Source of the DNA: Promerops cafer | Lineage: Eukaryota > Chordata > Aves > Passeriformes > Nectariniidae | Direction: 5' to 3' | Length of the DNA: 64,000 nucleotides | Assembly: GCA_013398275.1 (NCBI GenBank) | Contig: VZSE01008989.1 | Span: forward strand, 1 to 64,000 | Part shown: positions 21,420-32,540 of the stretch, piece by piece | Layout: each line of letters opens with the position of its first letter | How positions within the stretch are numbered: position 1 is the stretch's first letter | The notes under the pieces: model-generated | The model's database searches: none | What the model was told of the DNA's origin: nothing | What the model saw: only the letters and a program-made list of their open reading frames with translations | Made by a program: the position numbers and the translations under genes

Positions 21420-22279
21420 TGACTAGGCCACTAGGGGAATTTCTTAGAACAGACTTTGTTTGCTACTTTGAACAGAAATACTTTTTTTTTGTGCCTGCTG
21501 TGGGCTCTCCATGTGTTTGGGCAAAGTAGGCAGGAATGAGTTTCAAGGTAACCCTTGTTCCATATTTTCCTGTCCAGAGTCCTGCAGGATGATGGCCTTT
21601 TACCAATATCACCATGAAACATCAGTGCTCGTTTGGGATGAAATGTGGTCACAGTTTGTGACTGCCTGACAGGGGCAGGGCTTTGATCACCAGGCCATTT
21701 CCTCAAATTGTCACCTGGTTCAGTTTCTTTTACCACATGAAGGCTTGGGGGAGCATGGGCAGTTCCTGGATGGGACAGACCCCAGCACTGGAGAGAATAA
21801 TGCTGAGGCAACATTTTTTGGCTAGATACATAAAAAAAATTCTACCTCAGTAAAATTACCTAGCTTACACAATATTTTAAACATGACTCCAAACCAATTA
21901 ATTAAGCCTCTCTGTTCTGAGCTAAAGTGAGTATTAATGTGTGCCTTATCTTTATTGTATGGAAAATGTACAGGAAAATAAATTAAAACATCACAACACT
22001 TCCCAATATCTGCCCCATGGAGAATGTAATTTAAAGATGAAGGAATGGATTTAGAAGACAATTTGAGATAGCCACTGTACCCTTGCAGCAAAACACAGAC
22101 AGATCAGTTGACTGAGAAATGAACGATGTTAGCAAACCAAGATAGTTGTTTTAGATAAATAGATTAGGGATGGATACATCCCACTGCTTTAAGCCAAACT
22201 CTTGTTTGTCTCTTAAACTCTGTTTAGCTGTCAGTCATTTCTCCTCCAGCTGTCTTCCTCCTTACCTCTTGTTTTTTTT

Positions 22280-22500
22280 TAAACTAGATTACATTTTTGG
22301 CTGGGGAGCAAGGAGCTTGATTATGTTACCTAATTCACTAGTTTTGGGGTTTTTTCTTGCTTTTTATTTTCTGGGGGGTTTTGTATGGTTTGATTTTTTT
22401 GGGTTTTTTTGTTTGGTTTTGGGGGGTTTTTTTTGGGTTTTGGGGGTTTTTTTTGTTGGTTNTTTTTGTATATTTTTTGGGTTGTTTTTTTTTTTTTCTT
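22280..22500. repeat. T-rich tract with repeated G runs around an ambiguous base (N at 22462)
   Basis: Between about 22343 and 22487 the + strand alternates T runs with GGGG, GGGGGG, GGGTT, GGGGGG, GGG, GGGGG and GGG. At least four runs of three or more G lie close together around 22421-22447, which satisfies the usual G-quadruplex spacing pattern apart from the longer T loops. The single N in the window is at 22462, consistent with sequencing or assembly trouble in this tract. The Phe/Gly/Trp-rich frames (up to 164 codons) that cross it are artefacts. Confidence 0.85.
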
Positions 22501-25500
22501 TTATATTTCTGGCATATGATCCTTTTCCATTCTTCCTTTTCATGTTTCAGGAGCTTGTTTTAATACACACACACACAGGGATTTTCCCAATTTTTTTCCC
22601 TGCCTCTGCTTTCTCTTTTCCCCCTCCCCACCTGATATATAATTCCCTATATGTTCATCTGTAGAGATTTTTTGCAGAGTAAATGAGATGGCACAATCCT
22701 ATCCTCCGATCCTTTGCAGGCTCTGAGTGCCGCAGGAAGAATTCTAAAACCAAGTAAAGTAGCTAGAATTTGGTTCACAAACGTGGGGCTTGATTTTTAT
22801 TTTCCTTCTAATGCATTCTCTTGAAAGTACAGCACCAACTTGATTTTCATTTTCTGCCTCTCCTTTTTTCTACCAGTGCAGAGGTGTTTGGAATTCCAGC
22901 TGCTGTCATACAGGGTGATTGAAGGAGACCTATCCCAGGATAATTTATAACTTGCTTACCAGCAAAGCTGCACCAGCTTGGTGCATTTTTACTGTGGCCT
23001 TCCATCATATCCACAGGAAGATGCTGGCAAAAAGAGTCCAGCCTCAAACCCACTGGTATTTCTCACCTCCACAGTGCTTGGAGCAGGCTCACCCCGGTCA
23101 CGCTGCTGCAGCAGCTGCTGTCAGAGCCCTTGCATTTGTATTTCTTTTAAAAATATCTGGATATGAGAAGAGGGCAAAAGCAGTGTCTCCTTCATGCTGT
23201 CAGCTACCAGTGACAGCAATTATTTCAGAGGCATCAGATAAACAGCAGACGAGCAGCCTTTGTCTGCCTGCTCCCAGCACCCTCACTCCTGCACTGTTAC
23301 CTGCCAGCAGTGTCCACAAATGCAGTAATATGGGCAACACTAAATTAAGAGGCACTGGCCAGAGAGACTTCAAAGGCCTCCTACATTAAGCACTTCATAA
23401 TGAGCCCTGAAGGGCAGCCTGTGCCTGGGGCAGAAATGAGGGCATAGCGTGTCTGCTTCCTTCGTGCCATGTTACCTTAGCAGAGCTTTGGAGTCCAGGC
23501 TGTTTCCAGACTCCCTGGACTGCCTGGATATAAAACACACACCTGATGCTGCCTCTCTGAGCATCTCTGTGTTAGCCTGTTTAGATCAGTGACCTGACTG
23601 CTTAGAATGTGACCCAGCAGAGCTGGCAGAGGGTGGTTTTTGTCCCAGTCACAGTCCCCTGAGATGAAAAAAAAGCATCTTTCAGATGTAAAGATAGAAG
23701 ATAAATTATTCTCAAAGCCCAGGTTGCTCTGAAAAAAAAAAAAAATGAAAAAGAAAGAAGACAGTTCTGTACTTCATAATTTAACAATTGTAATTTTCAT
23801 TTTTTTCTACACTAGAAGATAATTTATAGGCAGATTTATAGACAAAACCAGTGAAAAGAATATGCACAAAACCCCATCTTATTATTGTTTCTTTCTCCTT
23901 ATTACTATTATTATTCTTCTCTTCTTATTTTCATTCTACATATCTGTGTGGATTTCCTTGAAGTGTGACTGAAAAAGCTCCTGAAATTCTTAGAAGTAAA
24001 AAACATAATAAGAAAGCCCTGCTTGCTGTTCCAACTCAGTAGCATTCTTCAGAAGGAGACTTTTCCTTGTTAATGCTAATATTTGAATAGAAATCTTCTT
24101 GTCATCTATGGCTGCTTGCAGCTGGCATCCTTTTACCCAGGAATAGTGGGAGCAAGTCTTGCACTTTACCCTGGAACTTTTTAGAAAGAGGTTCTATCTT
24201 TTGATTGGAAAAGGAGAACAGTCCACAAGAAAACTGGAGTTTGTGGGTGGTATGAAAAGCCACGTGGAATTACAGGAAGCCTTCTGCTGAGGAGAACAGC
24301 TTTGAGTTATGTTGGGAAATTACCTGACAGCTGGTAAATATCACTTCTATTTGACACACTTTTCTGTGTGTGTTCTGCTTTTACTAAAGCAAGAAGTCTG
24401 AAAAATTACTTAAAGCCTGGGATAGCAAAAAGCCCCACAAAAGCAAGGATAACCAAAATGCCTTTAAAGAGTCCCTTTTTCCAGGGTATTACCATGAGGA
24501 TGCTTACTGCCAATTACTACCTGCTTTCTGACAAGATGCAAAGTATTTCTTGGTATTACTTAACTAATTTTGTGCAGTGCAGTTCTTCAAAGAATTAACA
24601 TGAAATAGTGGAAGCAGTTAATATCTGCACTGGTTTTTATGTTGGTCCACGCTGACCTGAGTTGAATTCAAAATTTTTTCCTGATTTGATGTACTTTACT
24701 GGGCTATTCTATCCAGTTACCTCTGATATGCACAGCAACCTGTTCCAAAAAATACCAAATTTCTTGTGAGCTTCAGTAGTAAGAAAGAAAATCAGATTTC
24801 ATTCCATTTACCTGGGAAAAATCATTTATTCTAAAACAATGTTTCAACTGGTAGAAAGAGCAATCATCATTTTCTGGAAGCAAAAAGTAATAAACCCCTC
24901 ATCTTCCAGGGTTTGTTTCTGCTGGTGGTGGTTTTATTCTTTTTGTCCTGCAACACATCACAGCCCTTTAATGTAATTTTGTTTTCTTCATTTTAATCAG
25001 TTTATCCTTTAAGTACAAGATTTCTCTGCCTGCCTTTCTTTTCCCTTTAGCTTTTAGACAAAATTATTACAAAGTAGGAAAACCAAAAGAAAAACAGACC
25101 CAACCAAAAAGTTGGGTTTCCAGTTAAGTCTTTAACAAGACCATCTCATAATGAGAACATCCCGCTGGAGATATTTCTGTTTTGAAAGAGCAACTTTCCT
25201 TTACAATAAATGTCTAGTTTTTTGTTTAGTTTGGTCAGTGTCACTGACAGGAGAAGAGATAATCATACTCTCTAGATCCATTTTTCATGAAATGCATTGT
25301 GTAGTAAGCTGCATTTGAGTTTTATTGGGTAGTACTGCTACCCCTGAGATTGTTCTTTCTCTTTGGTGAGTGCTTTTTTCTCTTTGTGACCTGTCATGAG
25401 TGATGTGTAGCAGACTTACAGAATTCAGGAGCTTTCAGATGCTGGCAAAGCCAAGTGTCTCCCTGAAAATTAACCTGATTTCCTGAGCTTGGCATTGCAG

Positions 25501-26610
25501 CAGAAACACAAGGCTGGGACACAAGAGGATGAGAAGTGCTCTCTTACCTTTCTCTCTCATCAGTTTCTTTCTGGCATCATGAGTTTTGGCCAAACACACA
25601 AACTTGCACAAACCCATTACAAAAACAAGCAAGCAAACAAACAAGCACCAAAAGTAACATTAGAAATAAAACACCAAAGCCTTGTTAAAGACACTTACTC
25701 TTCAGGCTTTCTATTAAAGCTTGTGCTCAGTTCTTAATAGATCAGAACCCTTGTGAAACTACTGAGTTTTCTGACACCAGTTACACTCCTGTGAAAAGTT
25801 GTCCTCTACTTGTGAGGATTGATGTCCTACCTAAAGCCCAGTTATAAAACAGCAGTATGAAACAGGACTACTTTTGCCAGGCTAATTTTTTTAATAGTGT
25901 AAGAGATCATGTGCAATTTGTTTAAATACCACAGGACTGTCTTGAATTGAATTGCCATTTAGTGCAAGAAATGGCTTGTGATGTGCTTGGGATTTTCAGT
26001 ATTTTGATGGCTCATTCTCTGGCATTAAGCAAATGACTAGCACACTGAGGAGGCTGGCAAGGAGTTAAAAATCTGAATGTGAAGGATAATCTCTTTTGAA
26101 AAGCTCTTTTGCCAGGGACATCAAGGTGTTCCTCGACCCATTTGATCAAGATTAAACATCCCATGTTCCTCACAGCAGAAGCTAAACTCATCAAAGAGGC
26201 AAGGTTTTGTAGGCAATGCTCAGCAGGCTATTTGTTTTCAGTGTATAATGGTACAGCTGGTAGGAGTCTTTTTCAAAGTGTTGTCTGATTTTAATCCCTG
26301 ATGGGAATGACCTCCCATGGACTGGAGTAAGATTGTCTCTTAGGTGAAAAACATGGTGGTCTCTTAGTTTTCAAGTAAATTTCTCTAATGACTGAAGCTT
26401 CTGATATTCCTGTGGATAATTTTGGTAATATTTTAGCATACTGTCCTATGCAACACTCTTCAGGACTCAAATGCTCTTCTCCTTTTTTATGGATACGTCT
26501 CATTAACAAGTGTTACAAAATGACAATTTCTGTATTGCACACCTGGGAGTAGATGAAACTTTTTCAGATTTGAGTGTTTTCTCTTGGCTTCTGCCGACTG
26601 TTATGATAGA
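22501..26610. other. Non-coding stretch with minor repeats
   Basis: A (CA)n run at about 22565-22577, a CTG/CAG-type palindrome (GCTGCTGCAGCAGC) near 23102-23115 and a poly-A run at about 23732-23744 are present. Frames of up to 156 codons at 22919-23389 show no domain and ordinary non-coding composition. No gene or young mobile element is recognised. Confidence 0.4.
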
Positions 26611-27165
26611 CCCATAGAATATCCTTGAGTTGGAAGGGACCCACAAGGGTCATCAAAGTCCAGCTGCTGGCCCTGCACAGGACACCCCAAGAATCACCCG
26701 GTGTACCTGAGAGCATTGTCCAAGTGCTTCTTGAACTCTGTCAGGTACTGTGACCACTGCCCTGGGGAGCCTGTTCCAGTACCCAACCACCCTCTGGGTG
26801 AAGAACCTTTTTTTAATAGACAATTTAAGCCTCCACTGACACAACTTCAGGCCATTCCCTCGAGGGGGAATGTCATTGGTCACCACAGAGCAGGGATCAG
26901 TGTCTCCCTCTCTTCTTCCCCTCACGTGGAAGTTGTACCTGCAGTGAGATCTCCCCTCAGTCTCCTCTCCTCCAGGCTGAGCACACCAAGAGACCTCAGT
27001 TGCTCCTCATATGGCTTCCCCTCCATGCCCTTCATCATCTTTGCTGCTCTCCTTTGGATGCTCTAACAGCTTTATGTATTTCTTACACTGTGGCACCCAA
27101 AGCTGCACACAGGACTCGAGGTGAGGCTGCACAGCTTGGACTAAAGCAGGACAATCACCTTCTGC
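26611..27165 (-). mobile_element. CR1 LINE 3' end, about 550 bp, antisense, CR1-J-like
   Basis: On the + strand this begins with the reverse complement of the CR1 terminus (CATAGAATATCCTTGAGTTGG, then AAGGGACCCACAAGGGTCATC). It continues through CTGAGAGCATTGTCCAAGTG, CTTGAACTCTGTCAGG, CTGGGGAGCCTGTTCCAGT, CAGGCCATTCCCTCG and CTCCCCTCAGTCTCCTC, to the CTGCACACAGGACTCGAGG and GCAGGACAATCACC blocks. These blocks are in the order of the 3' untranslated region and the last part of the reverse-transcriptase ORF of avian CR1. It is 5'-truncated near 27165, the usual state for CR1. The 121-codon + frame and 90-codon - frame inside are incidental; no intact ORF2 remains. The subfamily assignment is from memory of the consensus. 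Confidence 0.95.
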
Positions 27166-28479
27166 ACTTACCAGAGAGCTGCTCGGTTTATAAGACAATT
27201 AAAGCAATGATAGTAAACCATTCATCATTTCAGTATTGGTTATAACTCTTGGGTAGAAGAGGGCAGGTGGCAGTATTTGGGGGCAGGCAGTTTGCATGGT
27301 CAGTTGCTAAGATATTGGATAATGTCAAAATCATGTCTGAAATGATGGATTGTTCTGTCCCTTAAAAAGATTTTAGCTGCATGTTGGTCTTTATTTGTCT
27401 TCAGAAAAATGCTGGCCCTTAGAAGAATCATTTCATTTTTGACATACTGCAAAAACTATGTGACTCAGCAGAGTGAAATGCCCTGCAGATACCGTATCCA
27501 TCAGCAACTATTCATTAGTTCAATAGTACACAACACAGTTCACATCAAATTAATTCTGCCCATTAGGTAGAAATCTAGAAATCTCAGCTCACAAACAGTT
27601 GGATTGGGAGAAATATTATTTCCACAGGGGTCAAAGTTGATCTTCTTTCTCTCCTAGTTGTCACAAAATTTCATCTTACACCTTTGTGGCCAGGTAGTAT
27701 TAGACAATATCCTACTCCAAATTAAAATGAAGCAACACAGACCCATTTCCCCAGAGATCCTAAGAGATATGAAATTTTTTTTAATCTTGTGAGAAGCCTG
27801 CAACTTCATAAAACAGGTATCTGTCCTGATCAAGTCTTCCATGGAAATTAGTTGAATTTTTTGACTGAAATGTACTTTAAAACTATTCTACCCTGATATA
27901 AATTTTGTACAAATACTAATCAATTTCTCTGACACTTCCCTTGGACTAGTAACTTTACATAGGCAGGAAAAGCCTTGACTTGGCAGGACTTTCATCTTGT
28001 AACTTCTACCCAGGAACTTTCACTTCTATGATGATTATAAAAATTACTATCCAGAGCTTTCATCTTGTCTCTGCTGCATTCCCTCATGCTACTAGCAGTA
28101 ATTACAGGAAAGTCTTCTGTAGCATTTTAGGGAAGCCCATGAGGCTGACTTACTGAGATTTTGGGAATCTCTTTGCTTTCATAGCCTTCCACTGGAGGTG
28201 TTAGATCTCAACACTACCAAAAACCATGCCAGATTCTCTATAATCAAATGCTACTGGAAATGGTTTGCATTTTCATGTTATCTATCACCTTAAGGGAAAA
28301 ATAAATTACCAACTGATTCAACTCTAGTACACTGAAAACTCTCCATGCATCATATTCAGCACACTTCTGGGCAGAAACATGGCAGCTGCTTCAGAGTATT
28401 TAACAGAATTACACCTTATCAAAGGGTAGGAAATAGAGTATGGTATCCCATTGCAACGCCAGATAGAATTTTACATATT
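27166..28479. other. AT-rich non-coding stretch
   Basis: I see no coding region, RNA gene or clear repeat. The composition is ordinary AT-rich intronic or intergenic DNA. Confidence 0.4.
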
Positions 28480-28640
28480 GGAATTTAATTACCCAAGTTG
28501 TATTAGGGCAGCAGTTCTCTATCTGCTTTAATCCAGCTCATTATCGTTTCAGAGAATAGCACAATTGCTGGTAATTTACTGCTGGTGATACCAATGGTCT
28601 CCAGAGGTCGTTTTATCCAGCCCTTGCAATGTTAAAAGAG
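28480..28640. promoter_or_regulatory. Candidate conserved element, possibly CR1-derived
   Basis: The block has TTGTATTAGGGCAGCAG, CTTTAATCCAGCTCATTATCG and CAATTGCTGGTAATTTACTGC, a repeat-free motif-rich texture like an enhancer. Its right part (28594-28626), GGTCTCCAGAGGTC then TATCCAGCCCT, resembles the 3' end of a sense-strand CR1 ('gacctccagaggtcccttccagccct'). The block may therefore be an old CR1 tail retained under selection, or a chance likeness. Conservation and repeat alignment were not available. Confidence 0.3.
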
Positions 28641-29984
28641 AAAGGCCCCAAAACAGAACTGTTTAAACTAAAAAGTGAGGAATAAAAGAAAATCTACTTT
28701 GAGGAATGCCTTTCACATGCCTTCCAATCAATCACTGAAAGACTTTGCAGCAACATACAGCTGAGATCTAATATTTTACATATTTTACATTAATAATATT
28801 TTAATATTACTTTGTAGTATTATAACAACAAATTTGAACTCCAAACCAAAAACCTCTAACAGTGTTCATGGCCTTTGGAAGGAATTGACTCTCTTAAAAC
28901 TCATTTTTGCTTTCTGAGGACAGATGAAATCACAGAGATGAGGTCATCTTTTGAGACCTGAAAAAGAGACTTTGTTCCCTTCTCCATTGCATCAAATTCT
29001 GCTTGATGATTTGGATCTGGACAGTGATCAGTCAGTCCTCAGGTGCTAGTTATCATCAGGCACATTAAAGAAACCTTGGAGCAGATCCCCAGCCAGGAAC
29101 TTTGACAGAAGTAGAAACAAAATCTAAATATTTTCTGTGCCGATAAAGAACATTTCAAACTTTTTTTTTTTTTTTTTTCACACTTATCAGTCTGCTCTGT
29201 TGTTGACAGTCAGAAAGTTCTTAAGAAACCGTCTCTGGTGGTGCAGTGAAATTTGCTCTTATAGTGGTAATATCATAAGGGAGACTGACAGAATACAACA
29301 TCAATTACCTTTCCTCAGTACATTGGCATCATTGCTGCCAGTCATCACTGCAGCATGTTTGAAGCATAGGCTTACAGTCCTACCTGAGCAGGGAAGGAGG
29401 CAGGAGAGGTAAGTGAAAATGAAAGGAGCACTGGAAGGTCTATACTACTGGAAGACTATACATTTCATTTTTCTTTCACCTTTCTTAGTACCTTTTGGCA
29501 GCTGCCAATGCCTATTCTTTAAAGATTTTCTCATGACAATTGGTTTAGTAAAACTGTTCAGATTCATGTTTGATGGAAATGAAACAGGAAACAACAAATC
29601 TACAGTGCCATTACACAGTAAAGTGATCAAAGGGCTGCTGATAAGCTGTAGAAAACCTGCTGAAACACGGTCTTGTAATTTAGTTATGTATCAGATTCTG
29701 TGTCTGTTACCTACTTTTTCCTTACAGTCAGGTCTTGAAGCATTTTTTCATTCTGAGAAGAGCTAGTTTCCCTATCAGCCTTGCACATTGCTGTGGGTTT
29801 ACTCAGCAGCAGTTCACATATTCCAACTGGGCTATTTGAAGAATAATGTCTTACTAAGCAGGAATCCCATGTATTTCCCCACAGCAACTCAGGGAGTAGT
29901 GTACTGTTCACAATAAACTAAGTATATGTCATCAACATAATTTGAATTACTGTGCATATATTTACTTGAAACAACTGTTGGCAA
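28641..29984. other. Non-coding stretch with poly-T run
   Basis: A run of about 19 T begins near 29161. AT-rich repeats of TTTTACAT/TAATATT type lie at 28770-28825. Short frames of up to 117 codons show no recognisable domain. Confidence 0.4.
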
Positions 29985-30115
29985 GTGCAGACTAAGATTT
30001 AATTTGTCCTTTCTGCTTGTACTCATTATTTGCCCTGCTGTGACATCATCAGCATCTCTGCTGCGACTAAAGTTAATGGCACAAAGAGAATTGTAATTTC
30101 AAATAAAGATAAAGC
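29985..30115. promoter_or_regulatory. Candidate conserved non-coding element with CRE/AP-1-like site
   Basis: GTGACATCATCAGCATC contains a TGACATCA motif, one base from the CRE/AP-1 consensus. It is followed by GCGACTAAAGTTAATGGCAC and GAATTGTAATTTCAAATAAAG. The block is repeat-free and dense in transcription-factor-like words. Enhancer identity is inferred from texture alone. Confidence 0.3.
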
Positions 30116-30962
30116 AGCAAGAACAGATGCATAACCCTAAAACCCCTCAGCTCTAGCACATGCATTTGGACTCTGAGCAAAAAATCATGCCAATACATTG
30201 CAGAAGAAAATAAACACCAAACACATCCATTGTGGAAACCAAAAATTTCTTTAACTCAAATAATTTCACGACAGTTATGTGAGACATCTTTATAGGGATG
30301 AACTGTGAGATGCAGCAATAATTTCTTTGCCTTAAGTAGTACTTCCTTGATATGGTGGAGTTTTCAAAACTGTAGTGTCATTGGCATTTCTTTATATGCT
30401 TTTAGGAATGTATCATATATATCAATAATAAATGTTAGATGTGCTTTCTTGTTCCTTTTCTGCAGTTCTAGAAAAAGACAAGATTAGAGAGTAACTTTCA
30501 CTGTGCTGTTGAACAGGAGCCTAAATGTGTGCAAGGTCTCTTCTTAAGCTTTTCCTGGGTTATCAGGCTTTTACAGAGTGAGGTGGCTGTGTGTGCCTCT
30601 TCCCTGTGACAAAGTGGTGGGGCACGCATGAGTCTTGTCTCTGTGTCTTCTCTAGCTAGGAAATGCTGTCATGTATTGTCATTGTAGATCAGTAGTGAAT
30701 AATTACAGCTTCTTCCCCCTGAAAAGAAAAAAGAAATCATTTGGGTGGCAGAAAAATGAATGTCAAATCTACCTGTCAACCTACAAGTATCGGCGTTTTC
30801 TAGTGCCTGCTTTTCCTTGTGTAGCCCACTTTTCTGTGCACAGCTGCACAATTTATCCTAAGTCTACCTCTCAAGGTCTGCTTCTCCATTCACTTACCCA
30901 TAACCTCAGAGATATCTATGGGGTATGAAGTCTCCAGAAGTTATCCCTTGGAGTGACTTTTT

Positions 30963-31040
30963 CCTTTTTTTTTTTTTTTCCCAATAATTATCATTCAGTC
31001 AAAAAAAAAAAAACAAAAAAGAAAAAAAAACTTTTTTTGT
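30963..31040. repeat. Facing poly-T and poly-A runs
   Basis: A run of about 15 T (from about 30965) is followed some 22 bases later by about 13 A and further A-rich sequence, then CTTTTTTTG. The T and A arms can pair into an AT hairpin around a unique loop containing AATAATTATCATTCAGTC. Confidence 0.8.
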
Positions 31041-31243
31041 TAGCTTAAACAGATTGCCGTTGCACAGGCACTGAAAAATTAAGAAACCCAGGTTACAAAT
31101 CAGTAGGGGAGATGAGTTCCAAAATTAATGCCTATTTGTTCAAAATATCCTGCTAACACTCCCCAGTAAAGCAAGCTAAAGACTTTTGTCAAGAATATAT
31201 CACCACACTGGTCAGCTGTTTGCATAAAATAATAATGTGGCAT

Positions 31244-31345
31244 TTAGTCTTCCTGTGAACCCCAGCATACCTATCTGTAAAATGCATAGCATGTTGTAAA
31301 ATTCATATTATACCTTGGAGGAATTTTGTAAGGCTAGGCTAATTA
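31244..31345 (+). mobile_element. MIR SINE 3' remnant (tentative)
   Basis: CCCCAGCATACCTATCTGTAAAATG, then ATAGCATGTTGTAAAATTCATATTATACC, then GGAATTTTGTAAGG parallels the MIR tail 'cctcagtttcctcatctgtaaaatggggataataatagtacctacctcatagggttgttgtgagg'. ATCTGTAAAATG is the most telling exact block. Divergence is high, as expected for this old family. Confidence 0.45.
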
Positions 31346-31793
31346 ATGTCAAGCAGTCAGCTGAAATTTGCTCTTTAAGCAAAATTAATTTATCTAAACC
31401 TTCATAGAAAGAATATTTCTTACTACTTTTCGCTAAAGGTCCTATAGCCATCACACTGACCATTTATTATTTATACATCAAACCCAAAGTGTAGCAGAAT
31501 AATGGGCAGGCCAGAAATCTTGAAAATAATGGGTTGCAAGCAAGGTCTCATTAGAGGCACCAAAGTACAGACACAGTGGAGCTAAAGAACAGTTTATTAC
31601 ACTGGGCTTGCACATTCGCACTGTGCTTGGAAATGGTAGAAAAATTTCTAAGATCACCATGATAATCACCATGGCATATTCTCTTCTTTGGACATCAGCA
31701 TGTGATTTGAGGCTGGAACCACAAGTCAGATTCTGCTCATCTTTGAGAAACACTGAGGAATCTCCTTTTATAAATTTTTCTTGGCTGACCAGA

Positions 31794-31830
31794 ATGTATT
31801 TCTCACTTTCTTCAAAAGTGAGAAATACAT
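31794..31830. repeat. 16-bp perfect-stem hairpin next to related short repeats
   Basis: ATGTATTTCTCACTTT (31794-31809) and its exact reverse complement (31815-31830) flank the 5-base loop CTTCA. The right arm and loop region share CTCACTTTCTTCAA (31802-31815) with an identical 14-base copy at 31868-31881, and TTTCTCACTTTC recurs at 31848-31859. The locus is therefore a small cluster of direct and inverted copies of one word. It could be read as a foldback from template switching during replication, or the remains of a small foldback element. No miRNA-length double strand is formed: the stem is only 16 bp. Confidence 0.85.
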
Positions 31831-31929
31831 ATAGAAATATATATATCTTTCTCACTTTCAGTTATTACTCACTTTCTTCAACATCGCTGCAAAACAAAGC
31901 GGCTACCCAAAAGACTTGTTCAGGGATGG

Positions 31930-32540
31930 TTAGGACATGAAAGGAAGCCCAGATTTTGTAATTCCCAATGGAGGTGTCCACCTTGATACCCTGATTGATA
32001 CAGAAGGTGCTGAGTATGGAAGGTGTAGAGTGACTGCCATGTACCGAACGCTGAAAGCAAAGGCGTGTGTGACCTCTTATCCATGTGTATTAAACTGTAC
32101 GGTGGTGGAAAAGGGGTACTGAAAAGGAGCAAAAGAATTTGCCTGCCACAGAAGAAATGGTAGAGGATTCAGCAATTCCCTGTTCGACGCACTGAGGATG
32201 AAGATGAACACTGGAAGCAGTGCTGTCTTCATGAGTTCATGGTTCGACACCATGGATCTCCAGGTGGGTCAAGATTATAGAGATACACCAACCTGGAGGA
32301 CTCCATGCTGTTGAGCTGTTCATAAGCAGCGGAAGTCAATAAACTCCTCTCAGCTACCAGGTTATTTTCCCTGTCTGCCTCTGGAGCTCTTCTGACTGCC
32401 CTCTTTGCACTCACTTTGGAGGAAATTCCCCGTGGAGAAAACCCAAAAGCTTCCACAAGTGACGAGACGGAGCAAACCATCTCTCTGTTGGGGACTGAAG
32501 CACGATCAATACTGATACACAGCTAAGGAGATTTCTGGGT
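31930..32540 (+). mobile_element. CpG-enriched insert-like segment, possible degenerate LTR with AATAAA
   Basis: This segment carries about ten CpG, whereas neighbouring kilobases have almost none. It has a polyadenylation signal AATAAA at 32338-32343 followed by TCTCAGCTACCAGG and a pyrimidine-rich stretch. Frames of 61 codons (31937-32122, +) and 83 codons (32229-32480, -) exist but match no protein I recognise. An internal R-U5-like order (AATAAA, then CT-rich sequence, then GGGGACTGAAGC near 32490) suggests a solo endogenous-retrovirus LTR. I see no flanking target-site duplication, no gag/pol/env and no second LTR, so ends and family are uncertain. A terminal untranslated exon of an unknown transcript is the main alternative. 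Confidence 0.3.

Noticed and set aside
21424..21442. Second CTCF-like core CCACTAGGGGAA
   Set aside because: The last positions of the core (GC) are missing and the context is AT-rich. Much weaker than 6272-6290.
22170..22664. 164-codon frame rich in Phe, Gly and Trp that looks like a membrane protein
   Set aside because: It runs through a T/G low-complexity tract and across the ambiguous base at 22462.
26701..27066. 121-codon + strand frame
   Set aside because: It is the antisense of a truncated CR1 LINE, not a gene.
31794..31830. MicroRNA precursor
   Set aside because: The 16-bp stem with a 5-base loop is too short, and flanks do not extend the pairing to precursor length.
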